Assembly (NCBI RefSeq): GCF_000820105.1
Contig: NZ_CDDB01000033.1
Coordinates: forward strand, 1-64,000
DNA length: 64,000 nucleotides
Direction of reading: 5' to 3'
Source of the DNA: Aeromonas schubertii
GTDB taxonomy: Bacteria; Pseudomonadota; Gammaproteobacteria; Enterobacterales; Aeromonadaceae
Shown: positions 6,952 to 15,215 of the stretch, in pieces
How the letters are laid out: each line of letters starts with the position of its first letter
Numbering within the stretch: position 1 is the first letter of the stretch
Notes under the pieces: generated by a model
What the model was told of the DNA's origin: nothing
The model's database searches: none
Seen by the model: only the letters and a program-made list of their open reading frames with translations
Made by a program: the position numbers and the translations under genes

Positions 6952-7986
6952 ATGCTGGCCATTCCAATACCCTTTATCGTCTCTTCCCTGTTGGGACTGC
7001 TGGCCGCTCTCTTGCTGGTGCGACTGGGAGAGAAGGCGAAGATGGCCGCCCTCTTCCTGTTGTTATGCGCCGCCACCATGGGCCTGGTGGGACTGCGCTG
7101 GACATTTCATCTGGCGCTGCTTGGCCAGCTTCAGCCGCTCTTTGCCTCACTCATTCCCGTCGCCGCCTGGTATCTCTTCACCCGCGCCGACGGGGAGCCG
7201 ACCCGGTTCCCCTGGCACCATGCCTGCGGGCCCGCACTGGTGCTGGTCAGCCTGCTGACGGCTCCCTGCTGGGGGCTTCCCCTCGATGGCATATTGACGG
7301 GGATCTATCTCTGCTACGGCATTGCCCTGGTGCGCTGCTCGGCCCGGGGGCCACTGCTGCTACACATCTCTTTTCATCAGTGGGAGGGGGTCAGGCGGGC
7401 AGAACATGTGGCGGGCTGGATGCTTCTGTTCTCGGCGGCCATCGATGGCGCCATCTCCCTCGACTTCGCCCTGAACCAGGGGCGGTTGTCGCTCTATATC
7501 GTCACCCTGGGTCACCTGATCCTCTTGCCCGTGCTGGCGGTGGCCGTCGTCATGGTGGGGGTCAGCCTGCCCGAGGTGGAGGAGCCTCCCTTGCCGACCG
7601 GCGAGGGGGGCGACAGGGAATCAGTGCTGACCCCAAAGAGAGCCGGTGAGATTGTCATGAAGCTGGATGCCTTGATGAAGGAGCAGGCCTGTTACCTGGA
7701 TCCCGAGCTGACCCTCTCCAGACTGTCGCGAAAACTGGGCATCCCCGCCAAACAGATCTCGATGGCGGTCAATCAGGTGCACCGCCAGAGCATCCCCAGG
7801 GTCATCAACGACTATCGCATCGCACATGCCAAGCAGGCACTGCTGACCACGGACGAGAGCATTACCCGGATCTTTATGCAGGCCGGTTTTCAGACCAAAT
7901 CCAATTTTAACCGGGAGTTTCAGCGTATCACCGGCATGACCCCCAGCCTGTTCAGAAAACAGGGGGATAGGTCTGCCCCGTCATGA
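6952..7986 (+). CDS. AraC-family regulator with multi-pass membrane N-terminus
   Basis: About 344 residues. Residues 1-210 hold six or seven hydrophobic segments (starting MLAIPIPFIVSSLLGLLAAL and ending HLILLPVLAVAVVMVGV). A short linker leads to a C-terminal AraC/XylS DNA-binding domain at about 235-335, with two HTH units: SRLSRKLGIPAKQISMAVN, and ESITRIFMQAGFQTKSNFNR followed by ITGMTPSLFRK. This makes it an inner-membrane one-component regulator that could sense a membrane or periplasmic cue and act on DNA directly. The ATG at 6952 is preferred over the GTG at 6892 because it begins the first membrane segment. It is divergent from the DUF805 pair, a possible target. Confidence 0.8.
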   Translation: MLAIPIPFIVSSLLGLLAALLLVRLGEKAKMAALFLLLCAATMGLVGLRWTFHLALLGQLQPLFASLIPVAAWYLFTRADGEPTRFPWHHACGPALVLVSLLTAPCWGLPLDGILTGIYLCYGIALVRCSARGPLLLHISFHQWEGVRRAEHVAGWMLLFSAAIDGAISLDFALNQGRLSLYIVTLGHLILLPVLAVAVVMVGVSLPEVEEPPLPTGEGGDRESVLTPKRAGEIVMKLDALMKEQACYLDPELTLSRLSRKLGIPAKQISMAVNQVHRQSIPRVINDYRIAHAKQALLTTDESITRIFMQAGFQTKSNFNREFQRITGMTPSLFRKQGDRSAPS

Positions 7987-8014
7987 GATAAAACCGGTTG
8001 TTGCCAGATGATGA

Positions 8015-8033
8015 CGAGCCCCGACGGGGCTCG
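8015..8033 (+). terminator. Short GC hairpin after the AraC gene
   Basis: A perfect 8-bp stem (CGAGCCCC / GGGGCTCG) with a 3-nt loop lies 28 nt after the AraC stop. No T-run follows, so a role as an intrinsic terminator is uncertain. Confidence 0.35.
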
Positions 8034-8102
8034 CGCCATGGATGGTTAACAGGGCTGGCACGGTTGAGGTGCGGCCAGGGAAAGGATTCAAAGGAGGTCG
8101 TG

Positions 8103-8561
8103 ATGATAGAGGTTCGTATCGATGATCTGGCGTCGGCCGAGGTGCAGTCGCTGGTTAGTGAGCATCTGGCCGGCATGCAGAGCAACTCGCCGCCCGAGTG
8201 CGTGAATGCGCTCGGGATCGAACGCCTGCGTGCGCCCGGCGTCACCTTCTGGGCGGCGTGGCTCGATGGTGCCCTGTGTGGCTGCGGTGCCTTGAAAGAG
8301 CTAGACCCATGGGCCGCAGAGGTGAAGTCGATGCGCACTCGCGCCGCCTGTCTGCGCCGCGGCGTGGGGCAGGCGATCCTCGACGAGATAGTCCACGAGG
8401 CGCGGCGGCGCGGTTATGCCCGACTGCTGCTCGAGACGGGAACGGGTCCGACCTTCGAGGCGGCTCATCGGCTCTATCTTCGCAACGGCTTCGAGTGGAG
8501 TGACCCCTTCGGCGACTACCAGGCCAGCGAGTTCAACCTGTTTATGGCCAAGGCGCTCTGA
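8103..8561 (+). CDS. GNAT-family N-acetyltransferase
   Basis: A 152-residue acetyltransferase whose start at 8103 is set by AAGGAGG about 7 nt upstream. The GNAT core is visible: strand WAAWLDGALCGCGALKEL, the acetyl-CoA-binding motif A region (EVKSMRTRAACLRRGVGQAI, with RRGVGQ as the Q/R-x-x-G-x-G/A loop), and the closing YLRNGFEWSDPFGDY. It resembles the YsnE-like branch of small-molecule acetyltransferases. The substrate is unknown. The methyltransferase gene follows 63 nt later in the same direction. Confidence 0.85.
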   Translation: MIEVRIDDLASAEVQSLVSEHLAGMQSNSPPECVNALGIERLRAPGVTFWAAWLDGALCGCGALKELDPWAAEVKSMRTRAACLRRGVGQAILDEIVHEARRRGYARLLLETGTGPTFEAAHRLYLRNGFEWSDPFGDYQASEFNLFMAKAL

Positions 8562-8624
8562 ACGGCACCCTGTCACCGACAGGGTTCAGGCGCTATAACC
8601 CATAGAGGCCGGGAGGAGAGGATC

Positions 8625-9470
8625 ATGTCGGGACAAAAGGGAGTCAATCAAGCCATCGAGACCCACTACACCCGGGCGGATCTCGGCGACGTCATTCTGG
8701 CGGCCCTGGCAAACGCGGGCAAGGATGTGAACCGGCTTACCCCGGCCGAGCTCGCCCCGGTCGATCAGTTTCATATTCGTGGCCGGGCGGCGACCCTGGA
8801 GCTGGCCCAGGCGGTTGGCCTCGACGACACGAAACGGGTGCTCGATGTGGGCAGCGGGGTCGGCGGCACCTCGCGCGCTCTGGCGGCCGAGTTTGGTTGT
8901 CGGGTGACCGGCATCGATCTTACCGACGAGTATTGCCGGGCGGCGACCCTGCTTACGGCCAGAACCGGGCTGACCCACCTCGTCGACTATCTGCGAGGGG
9001 ATGCCACCCGCCTGCCCTTCGAGGACCAGAGCTTCGACGTGGTCTGGAGCGAGCATGTGGCCATGAACATCCCGGATAAGGGACAACTCTATCGGGAGAT
9101 GCACCGGGTTCTCAAACCCGGAGGGACCCTGGCCATCTACGATGTGCTGGCTGGCCCCTGTGGCCCGGTACACTTCCCGGTGCCCTGGTCCCGTACGCCA
9201 CAGACCAGCTTTCTGGTCTCTCCCGATGAGCTCAGAGCCTTGCTCGAGGGGACGGGGTTTGTGATAAGCGATTGGGTTGACAGTACCGAGGCGGCGCGCC
9301 ACTGGTTTGTGGCCCTGGCCGGGAAGATCGCCCGCGAGGGGCTGCCCGCCCTGGGGTTTCACCTGTTGCTCGGTCTCGACTTCAGGGAGATGGCCCACAA
9401 CCAGGGGCGCAACCTGCAGGAGGGGCGCATCGCCCTCGCCCAGGTGGTGGCTCGCAAGGCATGGGGGTGA
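8625..9470 (+). CDS. Class I SAM-dependent methyltransferase
   Basis: 281 residues with a Rossmann-type SAM-binding fold: motif I VLDVGSGVGGTSRALA at about 71-86, an acidic end of strand 2 (VTGIDLTDEY), motif II LPFEDQSFDVVWSEHVAMNI and motif III VLKPGGTLAIYDV. The layout resembles small-molecule methyltransferases such as the glycine/sarcosine, UbiE-like and tocopherol groups (Methyltransf_11). The N-terminal ~60 residues (ETHYTRADLGDVILAAL) are typical of sarcosine/dimethylglycine-type enzymes. The substrate cannot be set from sequence. A hairpin at 9513-9534 ends the unit. Confidence 0.85.
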   Translation: MSGQKGVNQAIETHYTRADLGDVILAALANAGKDVNRLTPAELAPVDQFHIRGRAATLELAQAVGLDDTKRVLDVGSGVGGTSRALAAEFGCRVTGIDLTDEYCRAATLLTARTGLTHLVDYLRGDATRLPFEDQSFDVVWSEHVAMNIPDKGQLYREMHRVLKPGGTLAIYDVLAGPCGPVHFPVPWSRTPQTSFLVSPDELRALLEGTGFVISDWVDSTEAARHWFVALAGKIAREGLPALGFHLLLGLDFREMAHNQGRNLQEGRIALAQVVARKAWG

Positions 9471-9512
9471 GGGGATAACCCGAATGGCCGCATTGGCCGA
9501 AGGGATGAAGCG

Positions 9513-9534
9513 AGGGGGAGCCGACGCTCCCCCT
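9513..9534. terminator. Terminator between methyltransferase and TonB receptor genes
   Basis: An AGGGGGAGC / GCTCCCCCT stem with loop CGAC lies between two convergent genes, so it can serve both strands. T-runs are short (TTGTTGG on the plus side). Confidence 0.6.
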
Positions 9535-9541
9535 TGTTGGA

Positions 9542-11584
9542 TCAGAAGCGATAGGTGGCCGTCAGGTTGAGCTGTAGCGGGGCGCCCGGCATGATCTGGG
9601 CGGCGCTGGTGGCGCTCACGTAGTAGGTCTTGTCGAGCAGGTTTTCCACGGCGAGCTGGGTCTCCCACTCGGGCCAGCGGTAGCCGGCGCGGGCGTCGAC
9701 CCGGGCATAGCCCGGCAGCACAGTGGTGTTGTCGCTGTCGGCGAAGCGATCCCCCACCGCGGTGAAGCCACTCTCCCCAAACCAGCCCAGACTGCCCTGC
9801 TGATAACCCACAAACAGCTCCCCGTTTTGGCGCGAGACGTTGCTCGGGCGTTTGCCCCGATAGCGGGCCTCGGCCTCGACCAGCTCGGCATCCAGGAAGG
9901 CGACCCCTCCGCGCAGGTAGATCTGGTCGGTGAGTCGGGCGCGGGCGCTCAGCTCGATGCCGTCGGTACGTTGCAGGCCGGTCAGCTCAATCCTGGTCGG
10001 ATCCAGTGGATCCCGGGTGCGCTTGTCGTACATCTCGAGGCGGTAGAGGGAGAGGGTGGTGGCCAGACGCCCCTCCAGCCAGTCGCTCTTCACCCCGGTT
10101 TCATACTGGCGGGTGTGCTCGGGCTTGAGATCGTTGTTCTTGTCTCCCGGGGTGATGCCGATGAGGCCGCCTCCGACCGGGGAGAAAGTCTTGCTGAAAG
10201 AGGTGTAGAGGGCGTGCTCCTCGACCGGGTTCCACACCAGGCCGAGGCGCGGGCTCAGGGTGTCGCTCCTCAGCGTCTGTTGGGTGCCCTTGTCGAAGCG
10301 CTCTGTGGTGATATCGAAGTGGTCATGGCGCAGCCCCACCAGCAGATGCCAGTCGCCAAGGCTCATCTGATCCTGCAAATAGGTGGCCTGGCTCTTCACC
10401 CTGTGTCTGGCGTCACTCGAGAGCTTCATGGGACCGTCATAGACCGGCAGATTGGCCGGGTCGTAGAGATTGCCGCGGGCGATGGGGGCGGCATTCTGCC
10501 ACAGCCTGGGCGTGCGATGCTGCCACCCTTGCTCAACCCCGATCAGCAGACGGTGGGCGAGGGGACCGCTGTGCAGTTGCCCTTCGGCCTCCAGGTTGGA
10601 GCTGAGGTTGCGGGCCTGCAGATCCTGCTGCCAACGGGCGCGGGTCACCTGGTCGCCCTTCACGCCCGTGACATAGGTGTTGTCGAACTGACTGTCGAGG
10701 CTGATGAGGCTCAGCTGGTGGCGCAACTGCCACGCATCGCCGAGATCCCAGGTGAGGCGGGAGCGGGCAGCCTGGGCGAGATCGTCGATATAGTCGCGGC
10801 GGGTGTCGCTGTAGACGGCGCCGTGAGACACCTCGGCCGGACGACCTGCGACCCCGGGGATGCCCCGATCCGGCATGCGGTCGTGCTCGTTTCGCTCATA
10901 CTGCAGCAGCCAGCTCACCCGTTCGGTCAGATCCCAGTTCAGGGCCGGCGCCAGCAGGGTGCGTGTGCCGTGTACCCCGTCGCGGAAGCTGTCGGTGTCT
11001 TCCTGGGCCAGGTTCAGGCGCAGTTGCACCCGCTCGCTCGCCTCGGCGTTAAGGTCGGCCGCCAGGCGCCGGTAGTCGTGGCTGCCGGCGCGCACAGTGA
11101 CGCTCGACGGCTGCCCCTTCTCGGGCTTCTTGCTGATGCGGTTGACGATCCCCCCCGTGCTGCCTCGGCCGTAGAGCACGGCCGCCGGCCCCTTGAGTAC
11201 CTCGACCCGCTCTATGTTGCCAAGATCCCGGGTGTACTGCATGTCGTCCCGAAAGCCGTCGAGGAAGAGATCGTTGCCGGCGCTAAAGCCGCGGATGGTG
11301 ACGCCGTCGAAGCGGGTGTCACCGCTGGCATCGACCCCCGGGATGCCGACCAGCGCCTCGCTCAGGGTCGCCTGGCCGAAGGCGGTCAGCTCGGCGGTTG
11401 CCACGCTGTCGATGGTTTGGGGAACCAGCTTGGCCGGGGTGGCGGTGCGGGTGGCGGTGGCCACCTCGGGGTGTTGGGTGCGCTGACCCCTGATGACGAG
11501 TGTCTCGTCGGCGGCCCGGGCCGGCGCGAGCGCCGCCAGCAACGCCAGGCACAGCAGAGTGCGCCGCGAAGTGATCTGATGCAT
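9542..11584 (-). CDS. TonB-dependent siderophore receptor, catecholate type (Fiu/FhuE-like)
   Basis: A 680-residue outer-membrane receptor. It has a signal peptide (MHQITSRRTLLCLALLAALAPARA), a TonB-box-like ETLVIRG, and a plug domain with SEALVGIPGVDASGDTRFDG, VTIRGF and RVEVLKGPAAVLYGRGSTGG, the last being typical of TonB-siderophore receptors. The 22-strand barrel ends in NLTATYRF with terminal Phe, as needed for barrel assembly. The plug and the SSVTVRAGSHDYRRLAADL pattern fit catecholate or ferrichrome-type receptors. Iron control is suggested by a Fur-like box upstream at 11652-11673. No siderophore synthesis genes lie nearby, so it may import foreign siderophores. Confidence 0.88.
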   Translation of the reverse strand: MHQITSRRTLLCLALLAALAPARAADETLVIRGQRTQHPEVATATRTATPAKLVPQTIDSVATAELTAFGQATLSEALVGIPGVDASGDTRFDGVTIRGFSAGNDLFLDGFRDDMQYTRDLGNIERVEVLKGPAAVLYGRGSTGGIVNRISKKPEKGQPSSVTVRAGSHDYRRLAADLNAEASERVQLRLNLAQEDTDSFRDGVHGTRTLLAPALNWDLTERVSWLLQYERNEHDRMPDRGIPGVAGRPAEVSHGAVYSDTRRDYIDDLAQAARSRLTWDLGDAWQLRHQLSLISLDSQFDNTYVTGVKGDQVTRARWQQDLQARNLSSNLEAEGQLHSGPLAHRLLIGVEQGWQHRTPRLWQNAAPIARGNLYDPANLPVYDGPMKLSSDARHRVKSQATYLQDQMSLGDWHLLVGLRHDHFDITTERFDKGTQQTLRSDTLSPRLGLVWNPVEEHALYTSFSKTFSPVGGGLIGITPGDKNNDLKPEHTRQYETGVKSDWLEGRLATTLSLYRLEMYDKRTRDPLDPTRIELTGLQRTDGIELSARARLTDQIYLRGGVAFLDAELVEAEARYRGKRPSNVSRQNGELFVGYQQGSLGWFGESGFTAVGDRFADSDNTTVLPGYARVDARAGYRWPEWETQLAVENLLDKTYYVSATSAAQIMPGAPLQLNLTATYRF

Positions 11585-11651
11585 GTGATGTTCGTCTCTT
11601 GTTGTTGTCGACCTGGGGCCTGAACTCGTGGGTCATCCCACCGAGGGTTGC

Positions 11652-11673
11652 AAATGATATTTATTTTCATTTG
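11652..11673. promoter_or_regulatory. Fur-box-like element
   Basis: AAATGATATTTATTTTCATT is close to the Fur consensus GATAATGATAATCATTATC in its ATGATA half and in the ATTTTCATT half. It lies about 70 nt before the TonB receptor start and 100 nt before the divergent YeeE/YedE gene, so it may control either or both under iron. Confidence 0.55.
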
Positions 11674-11775
11674 AAGATCAACCCTGTGATCACAGGGTCA
11701 AAAGCGATGGTGTCGGACTCAATGAGGGAATAGGATCCCCGCTCCCGTCTCTTTTCCTCATAAGGAACTACAGGT

Positions 11776-12885
11776 ATGAATCGAAAATGGTCGCTCCCCA
11801 TCGTGGCAATCGCGGGGGGAGCGTTACTCTGGCTTGGCAATACCTTCGGCATGAAATGGGCCCTGATGGCCCTGATCGGATTCGGCTTCGGCTTCACCCT
11901 CTCCTTTAGCCGCTTCGGCATCGTCTTCGGTTGGCGCGAGATGCTGACCAAACGCAACAGCTACTATGTGCGGGTGCATCTGCTCACCATCGCCATCGAG
12001 ATCCTGCTGTTCACCGCCTTCCTCTCCTTCGGCCACGCCCTGTTTGGCAACCCCATGGTGGGTAACGTGATGGCCATCGGCGTTCCCTTTATCGCCGGCG
12101 CCTTCCTGTTTGGTATCGGCATGCAGCTGGCGGGGGTCTGTGCCACCGGCACCCTCTACTGCTGTGGTGAGGGACAGCCCCGCTTCTGGCTGGTGCTGCT
12201 CTGCTATGGCATCGGCACCCTCATCAGCAACCAGTTCCGCCCCGAGCTGGAGTCCACCTTCTCCAGCCAGGTGGTGTTGGCCAGGGATCTGACCGGCAAC
12301 CTCTGGGGTGGCATGCTGCTCAACCTGGCGCTGGTGGCCCTGCTCTTCGTACTGTTCCGTCGCAGTGAACGGCGACACAGGGGAGAGGTCACCCCCCTGT
12401 TTGGGACGGGCAATCTCTTCTGGCGCGATGGCCGCTTCACCGTGCTGACCGGTGGCGTGCTTATCGCCCTGCTTAACTCGGCCGTGGTAGCCCTGCACGG
12501 CTCGGCCTGGACCATCACCGGGGCCGTCTATGACATGGCCCTGCGCGGTGCCTCCCTGTTTGGCCTGTTCGAAGGCAGCCCCAAGCTGGCCCAGCCGCTC
12601 TTTCTCAACCCCATGGTCGGCATGTTCTGGCTGGGGATCCTGGGGGCCATGTTGGCACGCTGCATCAGCGGTGGCGGTCACTTCGCCCCGATCAGGCTCG
12701 GCAACAGCCTGGCGGCCATTCTCGGCGGCCTGCTGATGGGGATGGGAGCCATGTACAGCGCCTGCAACCTGGGGGGCTTCTTCGATGGCACGGCGTCGGG
12801 CAGCCTGCACGGCTGGGTCTGGATGCTGATGGCCCTGGCGGGCAGCCTGATCGGCATTCGCTTGCGTCCCCGCTTCGGGCTCTGA
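11776..12885 (+). CDS. YeeE/YedE-family sulfur-compound transporter
   Basis: A 369-residue polytopic inner-membrane protein with about nine or ten membrane segments. Members such as YeeE import thiosulfate through conserved cysteines. Two internally related halves are visible, each with a signature: FGIGMQLAGVCATGTLYCCG at about 115-135 and GGGHFAPIR/GAMYSACNLGGFFDG near the C-terminus. The cysteines CATGTLYCCGEG and SACNLGG correspond to family cysteines used in substrate relay. The gene is monocistronic, with a strong hairpin directly after it. Divergence from a siderophore receptor and a shared Fur-like box hint at iron-linked expression. Confidence 0.85.
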   Translation: MNRKWSLPIVAIAGGALLWLGNTFGMKWALMALIGFGFGFTLSFSRFGIVFGWREMLTKRNSYYVRVHLLTIAIEILLFTAFLSFGHALFGNPMVGNVMAIGVPFIAGAFLFGIGMQLAGVCATGTLYCCGEGQPRFWLVLLCYGIGTLISNQFRPELESTFSSQVVLARDLTGNLWGGMLLNLALVALLFVLFRRSERRHRGEVTPLFGTGNLFWRDGRFTVLTGGVLIALLNSAVVALHGSAWTITGAVYDMALRGASLFGLFEGSPKLAQPLFLNPMVGMFWLGILGAMLARCISGGGHFAPIRLGNSLAAILGGLLMGMGAMYSACNLGGFFDGTASGSLHGWVWMLMALAGSLIGIRLRPRFGL

Positions 12886-12898
12886 GCGAACCGATGAC

Positions 12899-12930
12899 AA
12901 CGGGAGGCGATGCCTCCCGTTACTGTTTTT
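12899..12930 (+). terminator. Rho-independent terminator of the YeeE/YedE gene
   Basis: AACGGGAGGC / GCCTCCCGTT form a 10-bp stem with a GAT-containing loop, followed by ACTGTTTTT. It lies 14 nt after the stop. Confidence 0.8.
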
Positions 12931-13052
12931 GGTCCGCGATGGAGGGCATGCAGTGACGATCCAGGCCCCTCTTATGAGTCCCTGCGTATGCGAATGTGGA
13001 TGAAGGGGCCGCTGGCCCATTAATATAAAAACCACCGCGAGGGTTACCCGAT

Positions 13053-13084
13053 GGTAATTAGTTACCTTCTGGTAGCTAATTTAC
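13053..13084. promoter_or_regulatory. AT-rich inverted repeat, operator candidate
   Basis: GGTAATTAGTTACC and GGTAGCTAATTTAC flank TTCT and pair almost fully; the left arm is itself palindromic (GGTAA-TTAG-TTACC). It sits 56-87 nt upstream of the NTF2-like gene, where a repressor or activator dimer could bind. The protein is unknown. Confidence 0.45.
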
Positions 13085-13139
13085 AACCTGGCCAGATGTC
13101 ATTACTCTTTCTCTCATATTTTTTCGGAGGAAGAGAAGA

Positions 13140-13553
13140 ATGAAAGCATGGTCCCTGTTATGGGTGCTGGCCATATTAATAGCGTCGCCTGCCATGGCAG
13201 AATATAAAAAGCCGCAAACACCCGCTGAACTGCATTCGCTATTTGCCATCTATTTCGCCGCCAAGGATCTGAACGGATTGGCCACCCTGTTTCATCCGGA
13301 TGCTGTGCTGGTCCTCAACGAGAGGGGTGAGCAGGCGAAGGGGAGGGCGGCGATCACACAGGCTCTCGCCGGTTATATGAGTGGCGAGGTTGAGATGATC
13401 AACCACGGTGCCTCGATTCATATTAACGGTGACACGGCGCTCGTCCGCTCAAACTGGGAGATTAAGGGGGGCAAGAAGGGGATGGCCCTCGAGGTGATGA
13501 CCTATCAGGATGGTGGCTGGCGCTATATTATCGATAACCCAAACGGGTTTTGA
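13140..13553 (+). CDS. Secreted NTF2/SnoaL-like protein (DUF4440-type)
   Basis: A 137-residue protein with a signal peptide (MKAWSLLWVLAILIASPAMA, cleavage before EYKK). The mature domain has the NTF2-like pattern: PAELHSLFAIYFAAKDLNGLATLFHPDAVLVLNERGE, KGRAAITQALAGYM, strands ASIHINGDTALVRSNWEIKG and the final GWRYIIDNPNG. Such single-domain periplasmic proteins are widespread and mostly uncharacterised; ketosteroid-isomerase-like folds bind small hydrophobic ligands. The start is supported by AGGAAGAGA just upstream. A terminator follows at 13611, so it is a single-gene unit. Confidence 0.75.
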   Translation: MKAWSLLWVLAILIASPAMAEYKKPQTPAELHSLFAIYFAAKDLNGLATLFHPDAVLVLNERGEQAKGRAAITQALAGYMSGEVEMINHGASIHINGDTALVRSNWEIKGGKKGMALEVMTYQDGGWRYIIDNPNGF

Positions 13554-13610
13554 ATACACGCATCAAGATATAAATATTACACGCAGAAAATACGGTGCAA
13601 CTAATATAAT

Positions 13611-13632
13611 AAGGCCAGTTCTGACTGGCCTT
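13611..13632 (+). terminator. Terminator after the NTF2-like gene
   Basis: AAGGCCAGT and ACTGGCCTT form a 9-bp stem with loop TCTG, followed by ATTTACTTTTT. It starts 58 nt after the stop. Confidence 0.75.
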
Positions 13633-13845
13633 ATTTACTTTTTCATGACGTGACTGTCGGTATTTGGCGGGTGGCACATCACACACACCAAGCCGAGCGC
13701 CCTGTCCGACACGCTGCGCCATGGCCCGCCAGGGGCGGCGGAGCCCGCTGTGAGTGACTCATCCCCTGTTCCATGGGCTCTGCCCGGGGTGTTACGCTTC
13801 CCCTTTCGCCCGTCCAGAGGGCGCGCCATCGAGGAGTATCACGCC

Positions 13846-14448
13846 ATGCATACACCCTGGGAGCAGGGGGCTTTCTGTCTTGGGCTCCATTTTGAGGGGC
13901 TCGAGTTGCCCGAGAGCCAACATGAGAAGGTCGAATTCGAGGATTGCCGTTTCATCGGGTGCGATCTCTCCGGTGCACAGTTCAGGAACTGTGCCTTCGT
14001 CAACTGCGAGTTTGTTCGCTGCAACCTGAGCATGGCGGCGTTCCCCTGGTCCACCCTGGCGGAGGTTACCTTCAGCGAGTGCAAGCTGGTGGGCATAGAC
14101 TGGACCCGGTTGACCTGGGCCCCCTATCACAAGGAGTTTGGTCTTCGTTTTCACCACTGCCTCCTGCATCACGCCTCCTTCTTCGGACTCACCCTGCAGC
14201 GCCTGGTGCTGGAGGAGTGCGGCCTCCACGATGCGGATCTGCGCGATGCGGATCTGACCCGGGCCTTCATGAGGGGGAGCGACTTCTCCCGGGCCCTGTT
14301 TCGCCGGACCAGGCTCGGAGGCGCCGACTTTGGCGATGCCACCGGCTATGACATCGATGTGCGGGAGAACGAGGTCAAGGGGGCCCGCTTCTCCCGCTTC
14401 GAGGCCCTGGCCCTGCTCGAGAGCCTGGGGCTGGAGTTGGTGGAGTGA
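13846..14448 (+). CDS. Pentapeptide-repeat protein (Qnr-like architecture)
   Basis: The start at 13846 follows GAGGAG by 9 nt; upstream codons look non-coding. The 200-residue product is made largely of A(D/N)LXX-type pentapeptides: VEFEDCRFIGCDLSGAQFRNCAFVNCEFVRCNLSMAAF, a break (WAPYHKEFGLRFHHC), then LHDADLRDADLTRAFMRGSDFSRALFRRTRLGGADFGDA, ending with a helical cap (SRFEALALLESLGLELV). This two-tower arrangement with a central break and C-terminal cap resembles Qnr and MfpA gyrase-protecting proteins. Similarity of shape does not prove quinolone protection. It is chromosomal and apparently monocistronic. Confidence 0.75.
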   Translation: MHTPWEQGAFCLGLHFEGLELPESQHEKVEFEDCRFIGCDLSGAQFRNCAFVNCEFVRCNLSMAAFPWSTLAEVTFSECKLVGIDWTRLTWAPYHKEFGLRFHHCLLHHASFFGLTLQRLVLEECGLHDADLRDADLTRAFMRGSDFSRALFRRTRLGGADFGDATGYDIDVRENEVKGARFSRFEALALLESLGLELVE

Positions 14449-14454
14449 GGAGCC

Positions 14455-15093
14455 TCACCCCAGCAGGTTGACCGCTCCCTGGCCCGCCTTGAGGGCGGCG
14501 ATACCGAGGGCGGTGAACCAGCCCAGGGTGGCGGTCAGCAGGGTGTAGCCCCCGGCGATCAGCAGGCCATCGCGCTGCAGCATGCCGGCGGCCAGTAGCA
14601 GGATGCACCAGGCGGGCAGGGTGTTGGTGAAGGGAATGGCGCCGAGGGGCAGCATCAGCAGCAGGGCGGCGGCGACGATAAGCAGGCCGTTGACCCGGTT
14701 GATGGTATGGCTCTCACTGAGCATCAGCAGGCGGGGCCGGATAACGCGATCGAGCCTGGCCAGCAGGGCGGAGCCCTTGTGCAGGGTCGCCTTGAGCTGG
14801 TCGGTGGCGAAGTGGCGGTCCATCAGCATACGGGGCAGCCAGGGCACCCGATTGAGGGCGATGCCGATGCCGATAAGCAGGATCAACAGGCCGAAGGGGG
14901 TGCTGACCCCGGGGATGGAGACCGGCAGCAGGAAGGGCACGGTGAGCAGCAGGCAGAAGAGCAGCATCCCCTGCTCGCCGATCAGCTCCAGCATCTGGCG
15001 CAGGCTGACCCTCTCTCCCTGCAGGGCGTGGGCTGTGTTGCTGAGGGTGGTGGCCAGGGTGGTCTTGGGGTCGTTCAGGGGGGCCGATGTCAT
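14455..15093 (-). CDS. ExoD-family membrane protein
   Basis: 212 residues with the ExoD pattern. The N-terminal helix GERVSLRQMLELIGEQGMLLFCLLLTVPFLLPVSIPGVSTPFGLLIL is followed by NRVPWLPRMLMDRHF, and later by three hydrophobic segments (VNGLLIVAAALLLMLPLGAI, NTLPAWCILLLAAGMLQRDG, AGGYTLLTATLGWFTALG). Family members were linked to exopolysaccharide synthesis in rhizobia; the biochemical role is unknown. It is convergent with the pentapeptide gene, with only 6 nt between stops. Confidence 0.8.
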   Translation of the reverse strand: MTSAPLNDPKTTLATTLSNTAHALQGERVSLRQMLELIGEQGMLLFCLLLTVPFLLPVSIPGVSTPFGLLILLIGIGIALNRVPWLPRMLMDRHFATDQLKATLHKGSALLARLDRVIRPRLLMLSESHTINRVNGLLIVAAALLLMLPLGAIPFTNTLPAWCILLLAAGMLQRDGLLIAGGYTLLTATLGWFTALGIAALKAGQGAVNLLG

Positions 15094-15175
15094 GGGGCAT
15101 CCTCGGGGTGGCGGACACCATGCCCGCCGATCGCGCGCAGCTTAGCGGGTGCCGGTGAATGGCCCATGAACGAAA

Positions 15176-15198
15176 CGGGCCCGCAGTGCGGGCCCGTC
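15176..15198 (-). terminator. Terminator of the adenosine deaminase gene
   Basis: ACGGGCCCGC and GCGGGCCCGT form a near-perfect GC stem with a 3-nt loop. On the minus strand it is followed by TTCGTTC. It lies 18 nt past the add stop. Confidence 0.7.
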
Positions 15199-15215
15199 AT
15201 CAGTGGCAGTGCGGG

